The notes below the pieces were generated by a model that was not told the origin of the DNA, made no database searches, and saw nothing but the letters and a program-made list of their open reading frames with translations. From Arthrobacter jiangjiafuii (GTDB lineage Bacteria > Actinomycetota > Actinomycetes > Actinomycetales > Micrococcaceae), in assembly GCF_018622995.1 (NCBI RefSeq), contig NZ_CP076022.1, positions 3,348,001-3,412,000 on the forward strand: a stretch of DNA of 64,000 bases, in the 5' to 3' direction. The position numbers and the translations under genes are program-made. This document shows, piece by piece, positions 51,234 to 59,873 of this stretch (its first letter is position 1; every line of letters begins with the position of its first letter).

Positions 51234-51249
51234 TCGAAACTTTGTTCTA
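51234..51249 (+). promoter_or_regulatory. LexA (SOS) box upstream of umuDC
   Basis: TCGAAACTTTGTTCTA matches the actinobacterial SOS box TCGAAC-N4-GTTCGA at ten of twelve fixed positions. It lies 14-29 bases before the umuD GTG and the GGGGAGG ribosome site, a typical place for LexA repression. Confidence 0.8.
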
Positions 51250-51262
51250 GGGGAGGTGTTCC

Positions 51263-51694
51263 GTGGCGGTTTTTTCCTCGCAGCCCGGCCCGCGTTCCGG
51301 CGGCACCGGCGACCCCCAGCCCGGCCGCGGTTCCACCCTTCCGGCCGGTTTCGCGTCCCCGGCCCAGGACTATTACGACGCCGGGATCGACCTGAACCGG
51401 CACCTGATCCGCGACGCCACCGCCACCTTCATCATGCGCGTCTCCGGCGATGCGATGGACGGTGCGGGGATCAGCGACGGCGATGAGCTGATCGTGGACC
51501 GGTCCCTGACGCCCAAGGACGGGTCCGTCGTCGTCGCCGTCCTGAACGGCGAGCTGATCATCCGCCGGCTCCTCCTCACCGGACAGGGCATCTTCCTGCA
51601 CGCGGACAGCCCGGGATCGACGGACATCCGCGTGCCCGATCCGGCCGAACTGTCCGTCTGGGGCGTGGTGACCCGATGCCTGCACCACGTCTGA
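51263..51694 (+). CDS. umuD: UmuD-like translesion polymerase subunit (S24 peptidase fold), catalytic Lys replaced
   Basis: This 143-residue protein aligns with UmuD: AGFASPAQDYYDAGIDLN fits the cleavage region (A28-G29 in place of Cys-Gly), and the serine is S61 in RVSGDAM. The Lys of the Ser-Lys dyad, in E. coli EFTVKKL, is here R101 in ELIIRRL, so self-cleavage may be lost or changed. It starts with GTG at 51263 after GGGGAGG, under an SOS box, and precedes umuC. Confidence 0.9.
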   Translation: MAVFSSQPGPRSGGTGDPQPGRGSTLPAGFASPAQDYYDAGIDLNRHLIRDATATFIMRVSGDAMDGAGISDGDELIVDRSLTPKDGSVVVAVLNGELIIRRLLLTGQGIFLHADSPGSTDIRVPDPAELSVWGVVTRCLHHV

Positions 51695-51757
51695 GGACTG
51701 TCGAGAGTTCAGCTGCCGGAAGTCCAGCCGCCGGGCCCCGCCGCCCCGGAGCCTGCC

Positions 51758-53044
51758 GTGGCTGAGCAGCAGCGGTTCGCCCTGGTGGATGTGAACAGCT
51801 TCTACGTTTCCTGCGAGCGCGTGTTTGACCCGAAGCTGGCCGGCATTCCCGTGGTGGTGCTCTCCAACAATGACGGCTGCGTGGTGGCCCGCTCCGATGA
51901 GGCCAAGGCGCTGGGCATCAAGACCGGGGATCCGTGGTTCAAGCTCGCTGAATCCGCCCCGAAACTGGGACTGGTGCAGCGCTCGAGCAACTACGAGCTG
52001 TATGGGGACCTGAGCTCGCGGGTGATGCAGCTGCTGGCGCGGTTTTCCTCGGAGCAGGAGATCTACTCCATTGATGAGTGCTTCCTGCACCTGCACGGCA
52101 GCGACGCGGAACTGCGCAGCCGCGGCACCGACATCCGCGCCGCGGTGGCACGGAACATCGGCCTGCCGGTCTGCGTGGGAATCGGTGCCACCAAAACCCT
52201 GGCCAAATTCGCGAACCGGATCGCCAAGCAGAATCCACACATGGGCGGGGTCTGCAACCTCGACGCCCTGGATCCCGCCGTCGTCGACCGGATCATGTCC
52301 CGGGTTCCGGTGACCGGGCTGTGGGGTGTGGGGTCACGGAACGGGGTACGGCTGAATGCCCTCGGCATCGAGAGCGTGGCCGACCTGCGTGATGCCGATC
52401 CGGCCATGATCCGCAGCAAGTTCTCCGTGGTGCTGCAGCGCACCGTGCTGGAACTGAACGGCACCGCCTGCATCCCGATGGAAACGGAATCCGCAGACAA
52501 GCAGCAGGTGCTGTTTTCGCGCAGCTTCGCGACGCCGGTGGTGACCCGGGAGTCGATGCGCCAGGTGATGAGCCTCTATGCCCAGCAGGCTGCCACCCGG
52601 CTGGCGAAGGAGGGGCTGCTGGCCACCGTGATGACGGTCTTCGCCGCGACCTCGCGGTTCAATGACAAGGCTGCCTCCGCGCCCTCGGTGACGGTACGGC
52701 TGGAACGGCCGACGGCGGATCCCATGGTGCTCACCCGTGCCGCCATCGCGGCCATGGATTCCCAAGCAGTGGACGGCGCGCCCTACGCCAAGGCCGGCAT
52801 CATGCTCACCGGGCTCTCCCCCGCCGGCGCCGAGCCGGTTTTCGACCTGTTTGCGGCCGGTCCGGAGCAGAAGGACATCGGGCCGCTGCTGGCACAGGTG
52901 ACGGACAAATACGGATCCGCCAGCATCGGCCTGGGGTTGGCCGGCATGTCCTCGGCAAAGCCGGACTGGACCATGGCGCGGAAGTTCGCCTCGCCGCGCT
53001 ACACCACGGAGTGGTCGGACCTGCCGGTGGTCCGGGCGGTCTGA
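51758..53044 (+). CDS. umuC: Y-family translesion DNA polymerase, UmuC
   Basis: The 428-residue polymerase has the palm start [23 protein letters not shown] with the metal-binding aspartate, [21 protein letters not shown], and the catalytic [10 protein letters not shown] (D and E). The [18 protein letters not shown] helix-hairpin-helix and the C-terminal little-finger domain follow, and the protein ends with the UmuC-type [12 protein letters not shown]. It starts with GTG at 51758. With umuD it forms an SOS mutagenesis operon; RecA is not nearby. Confidence 0.95.
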   Translation: MAEQQRFALVDVNSFYVSCERVFDPKLAGIPVVVLSNNDGCVVARSDEAKALGIKTGDPWFKLAESAPKLGLVQRSSNYELYGDLSSRVMQLLARFSSEQEIYSIDECFLHLHGSDAELRSRGTDIRAAVARNIGLPVCVGIGATKTLAKFANRIAKQNPHMGGVCNLDALDPAVVDRIMSRVPVTGLWGVGSRNGVRLNALGIESVADLRDADPAMIRSKFSVVLQRTVLELNGTACIPMETESADKQQVLFSRSFATPVVTRESMRQVMSLYAQQAATRLAKEGLLATVMTVFAATSRFNDKAASAPSVTVRLERPTADPMVLTRAAIAAMDSQAVDGAPYAKAGIMLTGLSPAGAEPVFDLFAAGPEQKDIGPLLAQVTDKYGSASIGLGLAGMSSAKPDWTMARKFASPRYTTEWSDLPVVRAV

Positions 53045-53099
53045 GGACCAACCGGACTCTAAGCGCCGATCGCTTTCCGAAACGTGCGAGGCTGATGTT

Positions 53100-53522
53100 A
53101 TGGATCTGCTGGTGTCGCCCACACTCACCATTCCCGCGGCCGAACTTACCTGGCGGTTCTCCCGCTCCTCCGGGCCGGGCGGCCAGCATGTGAACACCTC
53201 TGACAGCCGCGTTGCACTCTCGTGGAACATCGCCGAGTCGGCCGTGCTGTCCGAGAGCCAGCGGGACATGCTGCTCAGGCGCCTGCAGCGGCGCCTGATC
53301 GCCGGAGCCGTGACTGTGACGGCTTCAGAACAGCGTTCCCAGCTGCGCAACCGGGAGATTGCCCTGGCCAAGCTTGCCGAACTCGTGGCCGGCGGCCTTG
53401 CCCCCGATGCTCCGCTGCGGCGGAAGACCAAACCCACCCGGGGGTCAAAATACCGGCGGCTGGACGCCAAGAAGAAGCGGTCAGCAACCAAACAGCAGCG
53501 CCAACGGCCCTCCGCCGATTAG
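53100..53522 (+). CDS. arfB: Ribosome-rescue peptidyl-tRNA hydrolase ArfB
   Basis: The 140-residue stand-alone release-factor domain hydrolyses peptidyl-tRNA on stalled ribosomes. The GGQ motif is SSGPGGQHVNT near residue 25-35, and the basic C-terminal tail (RRKTKPTRGSKYRRLDAKKKRSATKQQ) is the part that enters the empty mRNA channel in ArfB. It is a second ribosome-rescue route besides ssrA at 25220. It ends with a bidirectional terminator. Confidence 0.93.
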   Translation: MDLLVSPTLTIPAAELTWRFSRSSGPGGQHVNTSDSRVALSWNIAESAVLSESQRDMLLRRLQRRLIAGAVTVTASEQRSQLRNREIALAKLAELVAGGLAPDAPLRRKTKPTRGSKYRRLDAKKKRSATKQQRQRPSAD

Positions 53523-53534
53523 CGGTTCACCACA

Positions 53535-53565
53535 ACAAAAAAACCCCGGAAATTCCGGGGTTTTC
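53535..53565. terminator. Bidirectional terminator between arfB and tRNA-Ala
   Basis: An A-run, then CCCCGG-AAATT-CCGGGG (53544-53560), then TTTT. It serves arfB on the plus strand and the tRNA gene on the minus strand. Confidence 0.85.
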
Positions 53566-53597
53566 CTGGCGGGACTGTCTCTGGGCCAGTCATGCTG

Positions 53598-53670
53598 TGG
53601 AGCTTAGGGGAATCGAACCCCTGACCTTTTCATTGCGAACGAAACGCTCTACCAACTGAGCTAAAGCCCC
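53598..53670 (-). tRNA. tRNA-Ala (anticodon CGC)
   Basis: The minus strand folds into a full cloverleaf: acceptor GGGGCTT/AAGCTCC, D-arm GCTCAGTTGGTAGAGC, anticodon stem TTTCG/TGAAA with loop TTCGCAA (anticodon CGC), and T-arm AGGGGTTCGATTCCCCT. 73 nt; CCA is not encoded. Confidence 0.95.
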
Positions 53671-53893
53671 TCCCCCGGCCAGGCCGGGCGGCTCCGAAGA
53701 GCACTAAGCACGATTCTAGACCCGCGCCCGTGCCCCGGCGCAAATCCCCGAGGCGGCAGGTACTGCAGGTAAGCCTCAAAGACGCCCGCACGGGCACAGT
53801 TCGGCTCACGACCCTGCCGACAGTGCCGCCCGGCGACCTATCCTGACAGTCCGGACGACCGGACAAAGGGTGACCCCTCAAAGGAGCAGTGCC

Positions 53894-54310
53894 ATGTCCC
53901 TCATCGAATCCATGCTCAGCGAACGGCCCGACGGCGCGGGAACGGACCTCGAAGCCGTTTCCACCTGCGTCATTGCCTGCTTTGACTGCGTGCAAGTCTG
54001 TACCGCCTGCGCCGATGCCTGCCTCAGCGAGGACATGCTCGGCGACATGGTGGAGTGCATCCGCAGGGACCTGAACTGTGCCGATATCTGCGCTGCGACC
54101 GGAGCCACGGTAGCCCGGACCGGAACCCGGTACTCGGGCTATGAGGGCAGTACCGCTGCGTTGCTGCGCGCGTGCGCGGCAGCCTGCCATCAATGCGCCG
54201 AAGAATGCGCCCAGCACGCGGCCGAGCATGGGCACTGCCGGATCTGCGCCGAAACCTGCCGCCGGTGCGCCGCCATGTGCGAGCAGCTGCTCGCCGTGAT
54301 GGCCGGGTAA
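53894..54310 (+). CDS. Cys-rich four-helix bundle protein, copper-storage (Csp)-like
   Basis: The 138-residue protein has about 19 cysteines placed along four predicted helices in CxxC, CxxxC and CxxxxC spacings (for example CVIACFDCVQVCTACADAC and CAAACHQCAEECAQH). This is the four-helix bundle copper-binding family (DUF326/Csp3-like), where thiols line the inside of the bundle and bind many Cu(I) ions. No signal peptide is seen, so it is cytosolic like Csp3. AAGGAG precedes the ATG at 53894. A metal-ATPase gene is 1 kb downstream. Confidence 0.9.
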   Translation: MSLIESMLSERPDGAGTDLEAVSTCVIACFDCVQVCTACADACLSEDMLGDMVECIRRDLNCADICAATGATVARTGTRYSGYEGSTAALLRACAAACHQCAEECAQHAAEHGHCRICAETCRRCAAMCEQLLAVMAG

Positions 54311-54353
54311 AGACGAGACGCCTGCGCGGCATGTCGGTCAGGCGCCCGCAGCC

Positions 54354-54866
54354 CTAGCTGTCCGCCAGCAGCATGCCGCGCAGGTAGGCCGCCTGGCCCA
54401 CGTGCTCCAGGCCGTCACCGAGGATGCTGACCAGCCGGACGCCGAGGGTGACGGGCGGATCCCACGCGGTGTCCACCACCTTGTCCAGGTCCTGTCCGGT
54501 CACGCCGGAGACAAATGCGGCGGTGCGGGAATGCACCGCCTGGTAGTAATCCAGCAGCACCTCCGCTGACTGCACCCGGACCTCGGCCACCTGCTCCGAA
54601 GTATGGCCGTAACCGGTGTCCTCCACGGCCAGGGGCAGGCCCACCCGCTCAAACCAGCCCTCGGCAGTCCAAGCCTGTTCGTGCCCGGCCAACGGGGCAA
54701 TCTGCGCGTCCTCACCCCGGGCCAGATGCCAGATCAGCCAGGAGATCGAGTTACCCTGCGGATAGGGCCGGCGGTTCAGCACCCCGGCGTCCAGGCCGTG
54801 GACCGCCCGGCGCACCGCTTGGGGCAGCCGGCCGAAGGCATCGATGAACAGGTCGCTCGGTTCCAT
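54354..54866 (-). CDS. DinB/DUF664-family protein
   Basis: A 170-residue four-helix protein with likely metal-binding histidines in SISWLIWHLARGED and GLEHVGQAAYLRGML. This is the DinB superfamily pattern, some members of which use mycothiol or bacillithiol. The ATG at 54866 follows CTGGAG; the frame opens further upstream but lacks family features. Substrate unknown. Confidence 0.85.
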   Translation of the reverse strand: MEPSDLFIDAFGRLPQAVRRAVHGLDAGVLNRRPYPQGNSISWLIWHLARGEDAQIAPLAGHEQAWTAEGWFERVGLPLAVEDTGYGHTSEQVAEVRVQSAEVLLDYYQAVHSRTAAFVSGVTGQDLDKVVDTAWDPPVTLGVRLVSILGDGLEHVGQAAYLRGMLLADS

Positions 54867-55021
54867 GGGGGCTCCAGGGGGTTGTGGCGGATCGCGGATG
54901 GCCGTCATCCTTTCACGCCGCCCACCGGCGGGAAAGGGCACAACGCCTGCGCTTGGGCGGACCGGGAAAAACCTCGCTTCCAGAGGGTTGCATCGGCGGC
55001 GGCCGGTCCTAAAATTGCCGC

Positions 55022-55246
55022 ATGAGTTGGACCGATGAGCGTCCTCCGTGGCTGCCTCCCCTCCCCTCGCCGCACCAGGGGCGGATCCGGATCGCCGTGG
55101 GCATGATCATGGTGATCTCCTGCATGCTGGGCATCCTGGTGGTGGCCTTCCTGGGTGAAACCCTGAGCATGTACACCTGGTGGCCGCTTGCCATCGGCCT
55201 GGCCTTCCTGATGTCCGGATTGCTGAGCAGGCGCAGGCTTCCGTAA
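55022..55246 (+). CDS. Small membrane protein, hypothetical
   Basis: 74 residues with two helices (about 24-45 and 50-68), Pro-rich N-terminus, ending RRRLP. No family is recognised. No clear ribosome site is seen before the ATG. Confidence 0.65.
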   Translation: MSWTDERPPWLPPLPSPHQGRIRIAVGMIMVISCMLGILVVAFLGETLSMYTWWPLAIGLAFLMSGLLSRRRLP

Positions 55247-55347
55247 CCCCATCGCCCAGCCCGAACGCGCCGCCGGACCGCCACGGCGGAGCTTAGGCAA
55301 GCTTTATCTTGCTGGAAACACCGGCGCCACAGGCCTACAACGGACAT

Positions 55348-57249
55348 ATGAACATGTTTTCCGCGATCCGCCGGTACCGCGCCGTGGCGGCCACAGTCGT
55401 CGTCGGGCTGGCCGTTTTTGCCCTGCTGGCTGCCGGCCTCCCCACCGCCGCCGCGTGGCTGGCCAGCACCTATGTGCTGGTGATCGCCGCCGTCACGGCC
55501 GCCGGAATGATCCGCGACATCCGGCGCGGGCACTGGGGGCTGGACATCCTGGCGGTGGTGGCGATGGTTTCCACCGTGGCCGTGGGCGAGTACATTGCCG
55601 CCCTGATCATCGTGCTGATGCTCACCGGCGGCGAAGCACTGGAGGATTTCGCCGCCGGACGGGCCCGCAGCGAACTCGACGCCCTCCTGGCGCGTGCCCC
55701 GCAGAGCGCCCACCGGGTCCCGCTCGATACCGACACCCCCGAGGACATTCCGGCAGATCAGGTGAGGGCCGGGGACGTCCTGCTGATCAAACCGGCCGAA
55801 CTGGTCCCGGTAGACGGCGTCCTGCTCAGCCCCGAGGCAGGATTCGACGAATCCTCCCTGACCGGGGAATCGCTGCCGGTCACGGTGACCGCCGGCCAGA
55901 GCGTGATGAGCGGATCGGTGAACGGATCACGGGCGGTCCGGATCCGGGCCACGGCGACGACGGCGGACAGCCAGTACCAGCGCATCGTGGCACTGGTGCG
56001 GGAAGCCGCGGAGTCCCGGGCGCCGGTGGTGCGGCTGGCGGACCGTTTCGCCGTCCCCTTCACTGCCGTCTCGTTGCTCATTGCCGGCACGGCCTGGGCA
56101 CTGACCGGTGACCCGGCGCGCTTCGCCGAGGTGCTGGTCCTGGCCACTCCCTGCCCGCTGCTGATCGCCGCCCCGGTGGCGTTCATGGGCGGCATGAGCC
56201 GCGCGGCCCGCAACGGCATCATCGTCAAGGGCGGGGCCGCCCTGCAGCAGCTGGCCCGCGCCCGCAGCATCGCCTTCGACAAGACCGGCACCCTGACCTA
56301 CGGCCGGCCGGAGCTCGTGGGTGTGCATCCCGAACCGCCGTTTACTGCCGACCGGCTGCTGCAGCTGGCCGCGTCCGCGGAACAGTATTCCTCCCACGTG
56401 CTCGCCGCCGCCGTGCAGGACGCCGCCCGGGACCGCGGCCTGTTCCTGAGCGCTGCCGAATCGGCAGCGGAAATCGCCACCAACGGCGTGCAGGCCACCG
56501 TGGACGGGCATCTGGTCCTGGTCGGGAAGCAGCGTTTCGTGGAGGCAGCGGCCGGCGGGCCGGTTACTGCCGCCGCCGTCGTCGCACCCGGGCAGCTCGT
56601 GGTTTATGTCGCTGTGGACGGGAGCTTCGCCGGAACCCTGACCCTGAGCGACACCCCCCGGGAGAATGCCCGGGCGACCTTGGACCGGCTGGCCGCCCTG
56701 GGCATAGGGCCCGCGGTGATGCTCACCGGCGATGGAAAGGCCACGGCGGAGAGCACCGCCGCCGCGCTGGGCATCGGCGAAGTCCATGCGCAGCTGCTGC
56801 CCGAAGACAAGGTGCGGCTCGTTGACGCCCTGCCCCGGCGGCCGGTGATCATGGTCGGTGACGGCGTGAATGACGCCCCGGTGCTCGCGGCCGCCGACGT
56901 CGGAATTGCCATGGGCGCCCGCGGTTCCACTGCCGCCGGGGAATCCGCCGACGCCGTGATCGTGGCCGATGACATCTCGAAGGTGGCCGACGCCGTCGAC
57001 ATCGGCCGCCGGACAATGCGCGTGGCGCTGGGCAGCATCTGGCTGGGCGTGATCCTCAGCGTCGGCCTGATGCTGGTTGCCGCCTTCGGGTTCATTCCGG
57101 CCGTGGCCGGCGCGCTGACCCAGGAGCTGGTGGATCTGCTGGCCATCCTCAACGCGCTGCGGGCGTTGGGCGGCCCCGCCGCCGAGAGGCCCGATCCGGG
57201 CACGCATCAGGCGCGTCCGGTGCCCGCCCCGGTGCCTGAGAAGGGATAA
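55348..57249 (+). CDS. P1B-type heavy-metal ATPase with TPC motif
   Basis: This metal pump of about 633 residues has no N-terminal metal-binding domain. It has the TGES actuator loop, TPCPLL in place of CPC at the ion-binding helix, the phosphorylation site DKTGT, and the hinge GDGVNDAPVL. The HP dipeptide of P1B ATPases reads HV (SSHVLAAAV). TPC marks a minority group of P1B pumps, so copper is not certain. ATG at 55348 or 55354 can be the start. It lies near the Cys-rich bundle protein and is followed by corA. Confidence 0.9.
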   Translation: MNMFSAIRRYRAVAATVVVGLAVFALLAAGLPTAAAWLASTYVLVIAAVTAAGMIRDIRRGHWGLDILAVVAMVSTVAVGEYIAALIIVLMLTGGEALEDFAAGRARSELDALLARAPQSAHRVPLDTDTPEDIPADQVRAGDVLLIKPAELVPVDGVLLSPEAGFDESSLTGESLPVTVTAGQSVMSGSVNGSRAVRIRATATTADSQYQRIVALVREAAESRAPVVRLADRFAVPFTAVSLLIAGTAWALTGDPARFAEVLVLATPCPLLIAAPVAFMGGMSRAARNGIIVKGGAALQQLARARSIAFDKTGTLTYGRPELVGVHPEPPFTADRLLQLAASAEQYSSHVLAAAVQDAARDRGLFLSAAESAAEIATNGVQATVDGHLVLVGKQRFVEAAAGGPVTAAAVVAPGQLVVYVAVDGSFAGTLTLSDTPRENARATLDRLAALGIGPAVMLTGDGKATAESTAAALGIGEVHAQLLPEDKVRLVDALPRRPVIMVGDGVNDAPVLAAADVGIAMGARGSTAAGESADAVIVADDISKVADAVDIGRRTMRVALGSIWLGVILSVGLMLVAAFGFIPAVAGALTQELVDLLAILNALRALGGPAAERPDPGTHQARPVPAPVPEKG

Positions 57250-57306
57250 TGGACAGCGGCCGGGCAGCCGCCGCGGCCGTTAGGAGACAAACGCTAGGGG
57301 ACGTCC

Positions 57307-58302
57307 ATGACACTGATCGACAACGGCGTGTATGTGGACGGCAAACGGCAGCACACACCGGAGAGCCTCGACGAGACGTTCGAGCTGACCCGCACCTCAG
57401 GCGGCATGGCCTGGATCGGGCTTTACCGCCCGGATGACATCGAACTGCTGGCCGTGGCGGAGGAGTTCGGCCTGAACCTGCTCACTGTGGAGGACGCGCT
57501 GGCCGGGCACCAGCGGGCCAAGCTGGAACACTACGACACCACACTGTTTACGGTGCTGCGACCGGCCCGCTACCTCGACGACGTCGAGCGGGTGGAGTTT
57601 GGCGAGCTGCACGTTTTCGTCGGGCCCAATTTCGTGGTGACGGTCCGGCATGCCGAATCCCCCGACCTCGGCCGGGTGCGCAAGCGCCTGGAACAGGAAC
57701 CGGATCTGCTGGCCCTGGGCCCGCACGCCGTGCTGTACGCGGTGCTGGACCAGGTGGTGGATGAGTATGCGCCGGTGGCGGCAGGGCTGGAAAACGATAT
57801 TGACGAGATTGAGGACCAGCTCTTTGGCGGCGACGCGGAAGTCTCCCGGCGCATCTACGAGCTCTCCCGCGAGGTCATCCAGTTCCAGCGGGCGCTGTCA
57901 CCGCTGGAAGGCGTGGTCGGGAGCCTGCAGCGCAATGCCGAGCTGTATGGGGTTCCGGCCGAACTCAAGGACAACCTCGGCGATGTCCTCGACCACATCC
58001 TGCGCCTGATCGACCGGGTCAACGCCTACCGTGCCCTGCTCGAAAACGCCCTGAACCTCGCCTCCACGCTCGCCTCGAACCGGCTGGCCGAAACCAGTAT
58101 CGAGCAGAACGAGCAGGTCAAGCGCATCTCCTCCTGGGCTGCCATTCTCTTTGCCCCGACCTTGGTCGGCACCATCTACGGCATGAACTTCGAGCACATG
58201 CCCGAGCTGGCCTGGCAGTGGGGCTATCCGCTGGCCGTGGTGGCGATGGCTGCGATGGGCGTCATTCTCTACGTGACTTTCAAGCGGAACAAATGGTTGT
58301 GA
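57307..58302 (+). CDS. corA: CorA-family divalent cation channel
   Basis: The 331-residue pentameric channel has a long cytoplasmic N-terminal domain, a long helix (DDIEDQLFGGDAEVSRRIYELSREV region) and two C-terminal membrane helices. The signature GMN follows in TIYGMNFEHMPEL, with a basic KRNKWL end. It transports Mg2+, Co2+ or Zn2+. AGGGGA precedes the start. It begins 57 bases after the metal ATPase. Confidence 0.93.
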   Translation: MTLIDNGVYVDGKRQHTPESLDETFELTRTSGGMAWIGLYRPDDIELLAVAEEFGLNLLTVEDALAGHQRAKLEHYDTTLFTVLRPARYLDDVERVEFGELHVFVGPNFVVTVRHAESPDLGRVRKRLEQEPDLLALGPHAVLYAVLDQVVDEYAPVAAGLENDIDEIEDQLFGGDAEVSRRIYELSREVIQFQRALSPLEGVVGSLQRNAELYGVPAELKDNLGDVLDHILRLIDRVNAYRALLENALNLASTLASNRLAETSIEQNEQVKRISSWAAILFAPTLVGTIYGMNFEHMPELAWQWGYPLAVVAMAAMGVILYVTFKRNKWL

Positions 58303-58670
58303 GACTGCACCGGGTGGCAGGCGCCACGCTCCTGCTGGCAGCCGCGGCGCTGCTGGCCTCCTGCGCCGATTCGCCCGGTGCGTCGGTGCCCTCGGTCGAA
58401 GGCAGCTGGGGCGATGTCTCCGATTCCAGCGCGCCGTCGCTGGACTTCGCAGCCGGAGGACGGGTCAGCGGCACCGACGGCTGCAACCGCCTGATGGGCC
58501 ACTGGACGCAGGACGGCGCCACGGTCATCCTCATCGATATGGCGAGCACCATGATGTACTGCCAGGAGATCGACACGTGGCTTTCCGCGGCGGCCACCGC
58601 AGAGATCGACGGCGAAACGCTGGCGCTGTTCAACGAAAACGGCGACCCGATCGGAACGCTGCAGCGCTGA
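58299..58670 (+). CDS. META/HslJ-domain lipoprotein
   Basis: This protein of about 123 residues is a lipoprotein: signal LLLAAAALLASC with lipobox cysteine, then a META domain with GTDGCNRLMGHW and MYCQEIDTWL, the two cysteines that usually bridge. GTG at 58299 overlaps the corA stop by four bases (GTGA); ATG at 58293 is possible. META proteins are stress-related but of unknown activity. Confidence 0.82.
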   Translation: MRLHRVAGATLLLAAAALLASCADSPGASVPSVEGSWGDVSDSSAPSLDFAAGGRVSGTDGCNRLMGHWTQDGATVILIDMASTMMYCQEIDTWLSAAATAEIDGETLALFNENGDPIGTLQR

Positions 58671-58675
58671 CCGGG

Positions 58676-59794
58676 TTACTGAGCGGCAGCCCCGTCAAAG
58701 TGGATGATCTGCCGCAGGGCGCGACCCTCGGCCAGGTCGTCCATCGCCGTGTTGATATCCTCGAGTCCGATCCGGGCCGAGACCAGCTTCTCCACCGGCA
58801 GCCGGCCCTGCCGCCAGAGGTCGGCGAACACCGGCACGTCGCGGGAGGGCACGGCCGAGCCGAGATAGCTGCCGATGATGGTCCGGGCCTGGGCGACCAG
58901 CGTCAACGGTGAAATCTGTGCCAGCGCGGTCGGCGCCGGAAGCCCCACGGTGATGGTGGTGCCGCCGGGTTCGGTCTGCGCCACGGCGGTCTCGAAGGCG
59001 CGGGCACTACCCGCTGCCTCCACCACCGTGGGGGCGGTGACGGACCGGGCCTGGGCCTCGGCCGGGGTGTAGGCCGCGGTTGCCCCCAGGCCCAGCGCCT
59101 GGTCGAGTTTTTCCGGATTGGCGTCGATCCCGATGACCTCCGCGCCGAGGGCACGGGCGGTCAGGAGCGCGGCCATCCCCACTCCGCCCAGGCCCACCAC
59201 CATCAGGGTGTCCCCCGGCGCGGGCTTGGCCAGGTTGAGCACCGCGCCGCCGCCGGTCAGCACGGCGCAGCCCAGCAGGGCAGCCACCTCGGGCGGCACA
59301 TCGTCGCCGACCTTGACGACGGAACGTTTATCCACCACGGCGTGTGTGGCAAAACCGGACACCCCCAGGTGGTGCAGCACATCCTGTCCGCCGCGGTGCA
59401 GCCGGATCTGCCCGGACAGCAGCGTCCCCGCGTTGTTCGTGGCGGTTCCTTGGCTGCAGGGCAGCAGCCCGTTGGAGGCGCAGCCGCGGCAGGATCCGCA
59501 GCGTGGCAGGAATGTCATCACCACGCGGTCGCCGGGGACCAGTTCCGTCACCGTGGGGCCGACCGCCTCCACGATGCCGGATGCTTCATGGCCGAGCAGC
59601 ATGGGGACCGGGCGCACCCGGTCCCCATTGAGCACCGACAGGTCGGAGTGGCAGATTCCGGCGCACTCGATCCGGACCAGGATCTCGTCCCCCGCCGGGT
59701 CGTCGAGCTCCAGGTCGCAGACCGACAGTGGACGGGAATCGGCGTACTTTGCCGGTTTTCCGACCTGCTCCAGAACAGCACCACGAATCCTCAT
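58676..59794 (-). CDS. Zinc-dependent alcohol dehydrogenase (class III-like)
   Basis: The 372-residue medium-chain enzyme has catalytic zinc ligands CH in GICHSDL and the GHE in LLGHEASGIVEAVG, four structural zinc cysteines in CGSCRGCASNGLLPC, and the Rossmann motif VVGLGGVGMAALLTARALG. It probably uses NAD+ with alcohols or aldehydes. ATG at 59794 is preferred over the GTG at 59803. Its stop lies five bases after the stop of the META gene, which runs the other way. Confidence 0.9.
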   Translation of the reverse strand: MRIRGAVLEQVGKPAKYADSRPLSVCDLELDDPAGDEILVRIECAGICHSDLSVLNGDRVRPVPMLLGHEASGIVEAVGPTVTELVPGDRVVMTFLPRCGSCRGCASNGLLPCSQGTATNNAGTLLSGQIRLHRGGQDVLHHLGVSGFATHAVVDKRSVVKVGDDVPPEVAALLGCAVLTGGGAVLNLAKPAPGDTLMVVGLGGVGMAALLTARALGAEVIGIDANPEKLDQALGLGATAAYTPAEAQARSVTAPTVVEAAGSARAFETAVAQTEPGGTTITVGLPAPTALAQISPLTLVAQARTIIGSYLGSAVPSRDVPVFADLWRQGRLPVEKLVSARIGLEDINTAMDDLAEGRALRQIIHFDGAAAQ

Positions 59795-59873
59795 GCGCCC
59801 CACCCCATCCGTTGTTCCTGCCGGTTTCCTGCCGCTGTCCTCGGGACCGCTGCCCTGCCAGGTGTTAGCAGCG

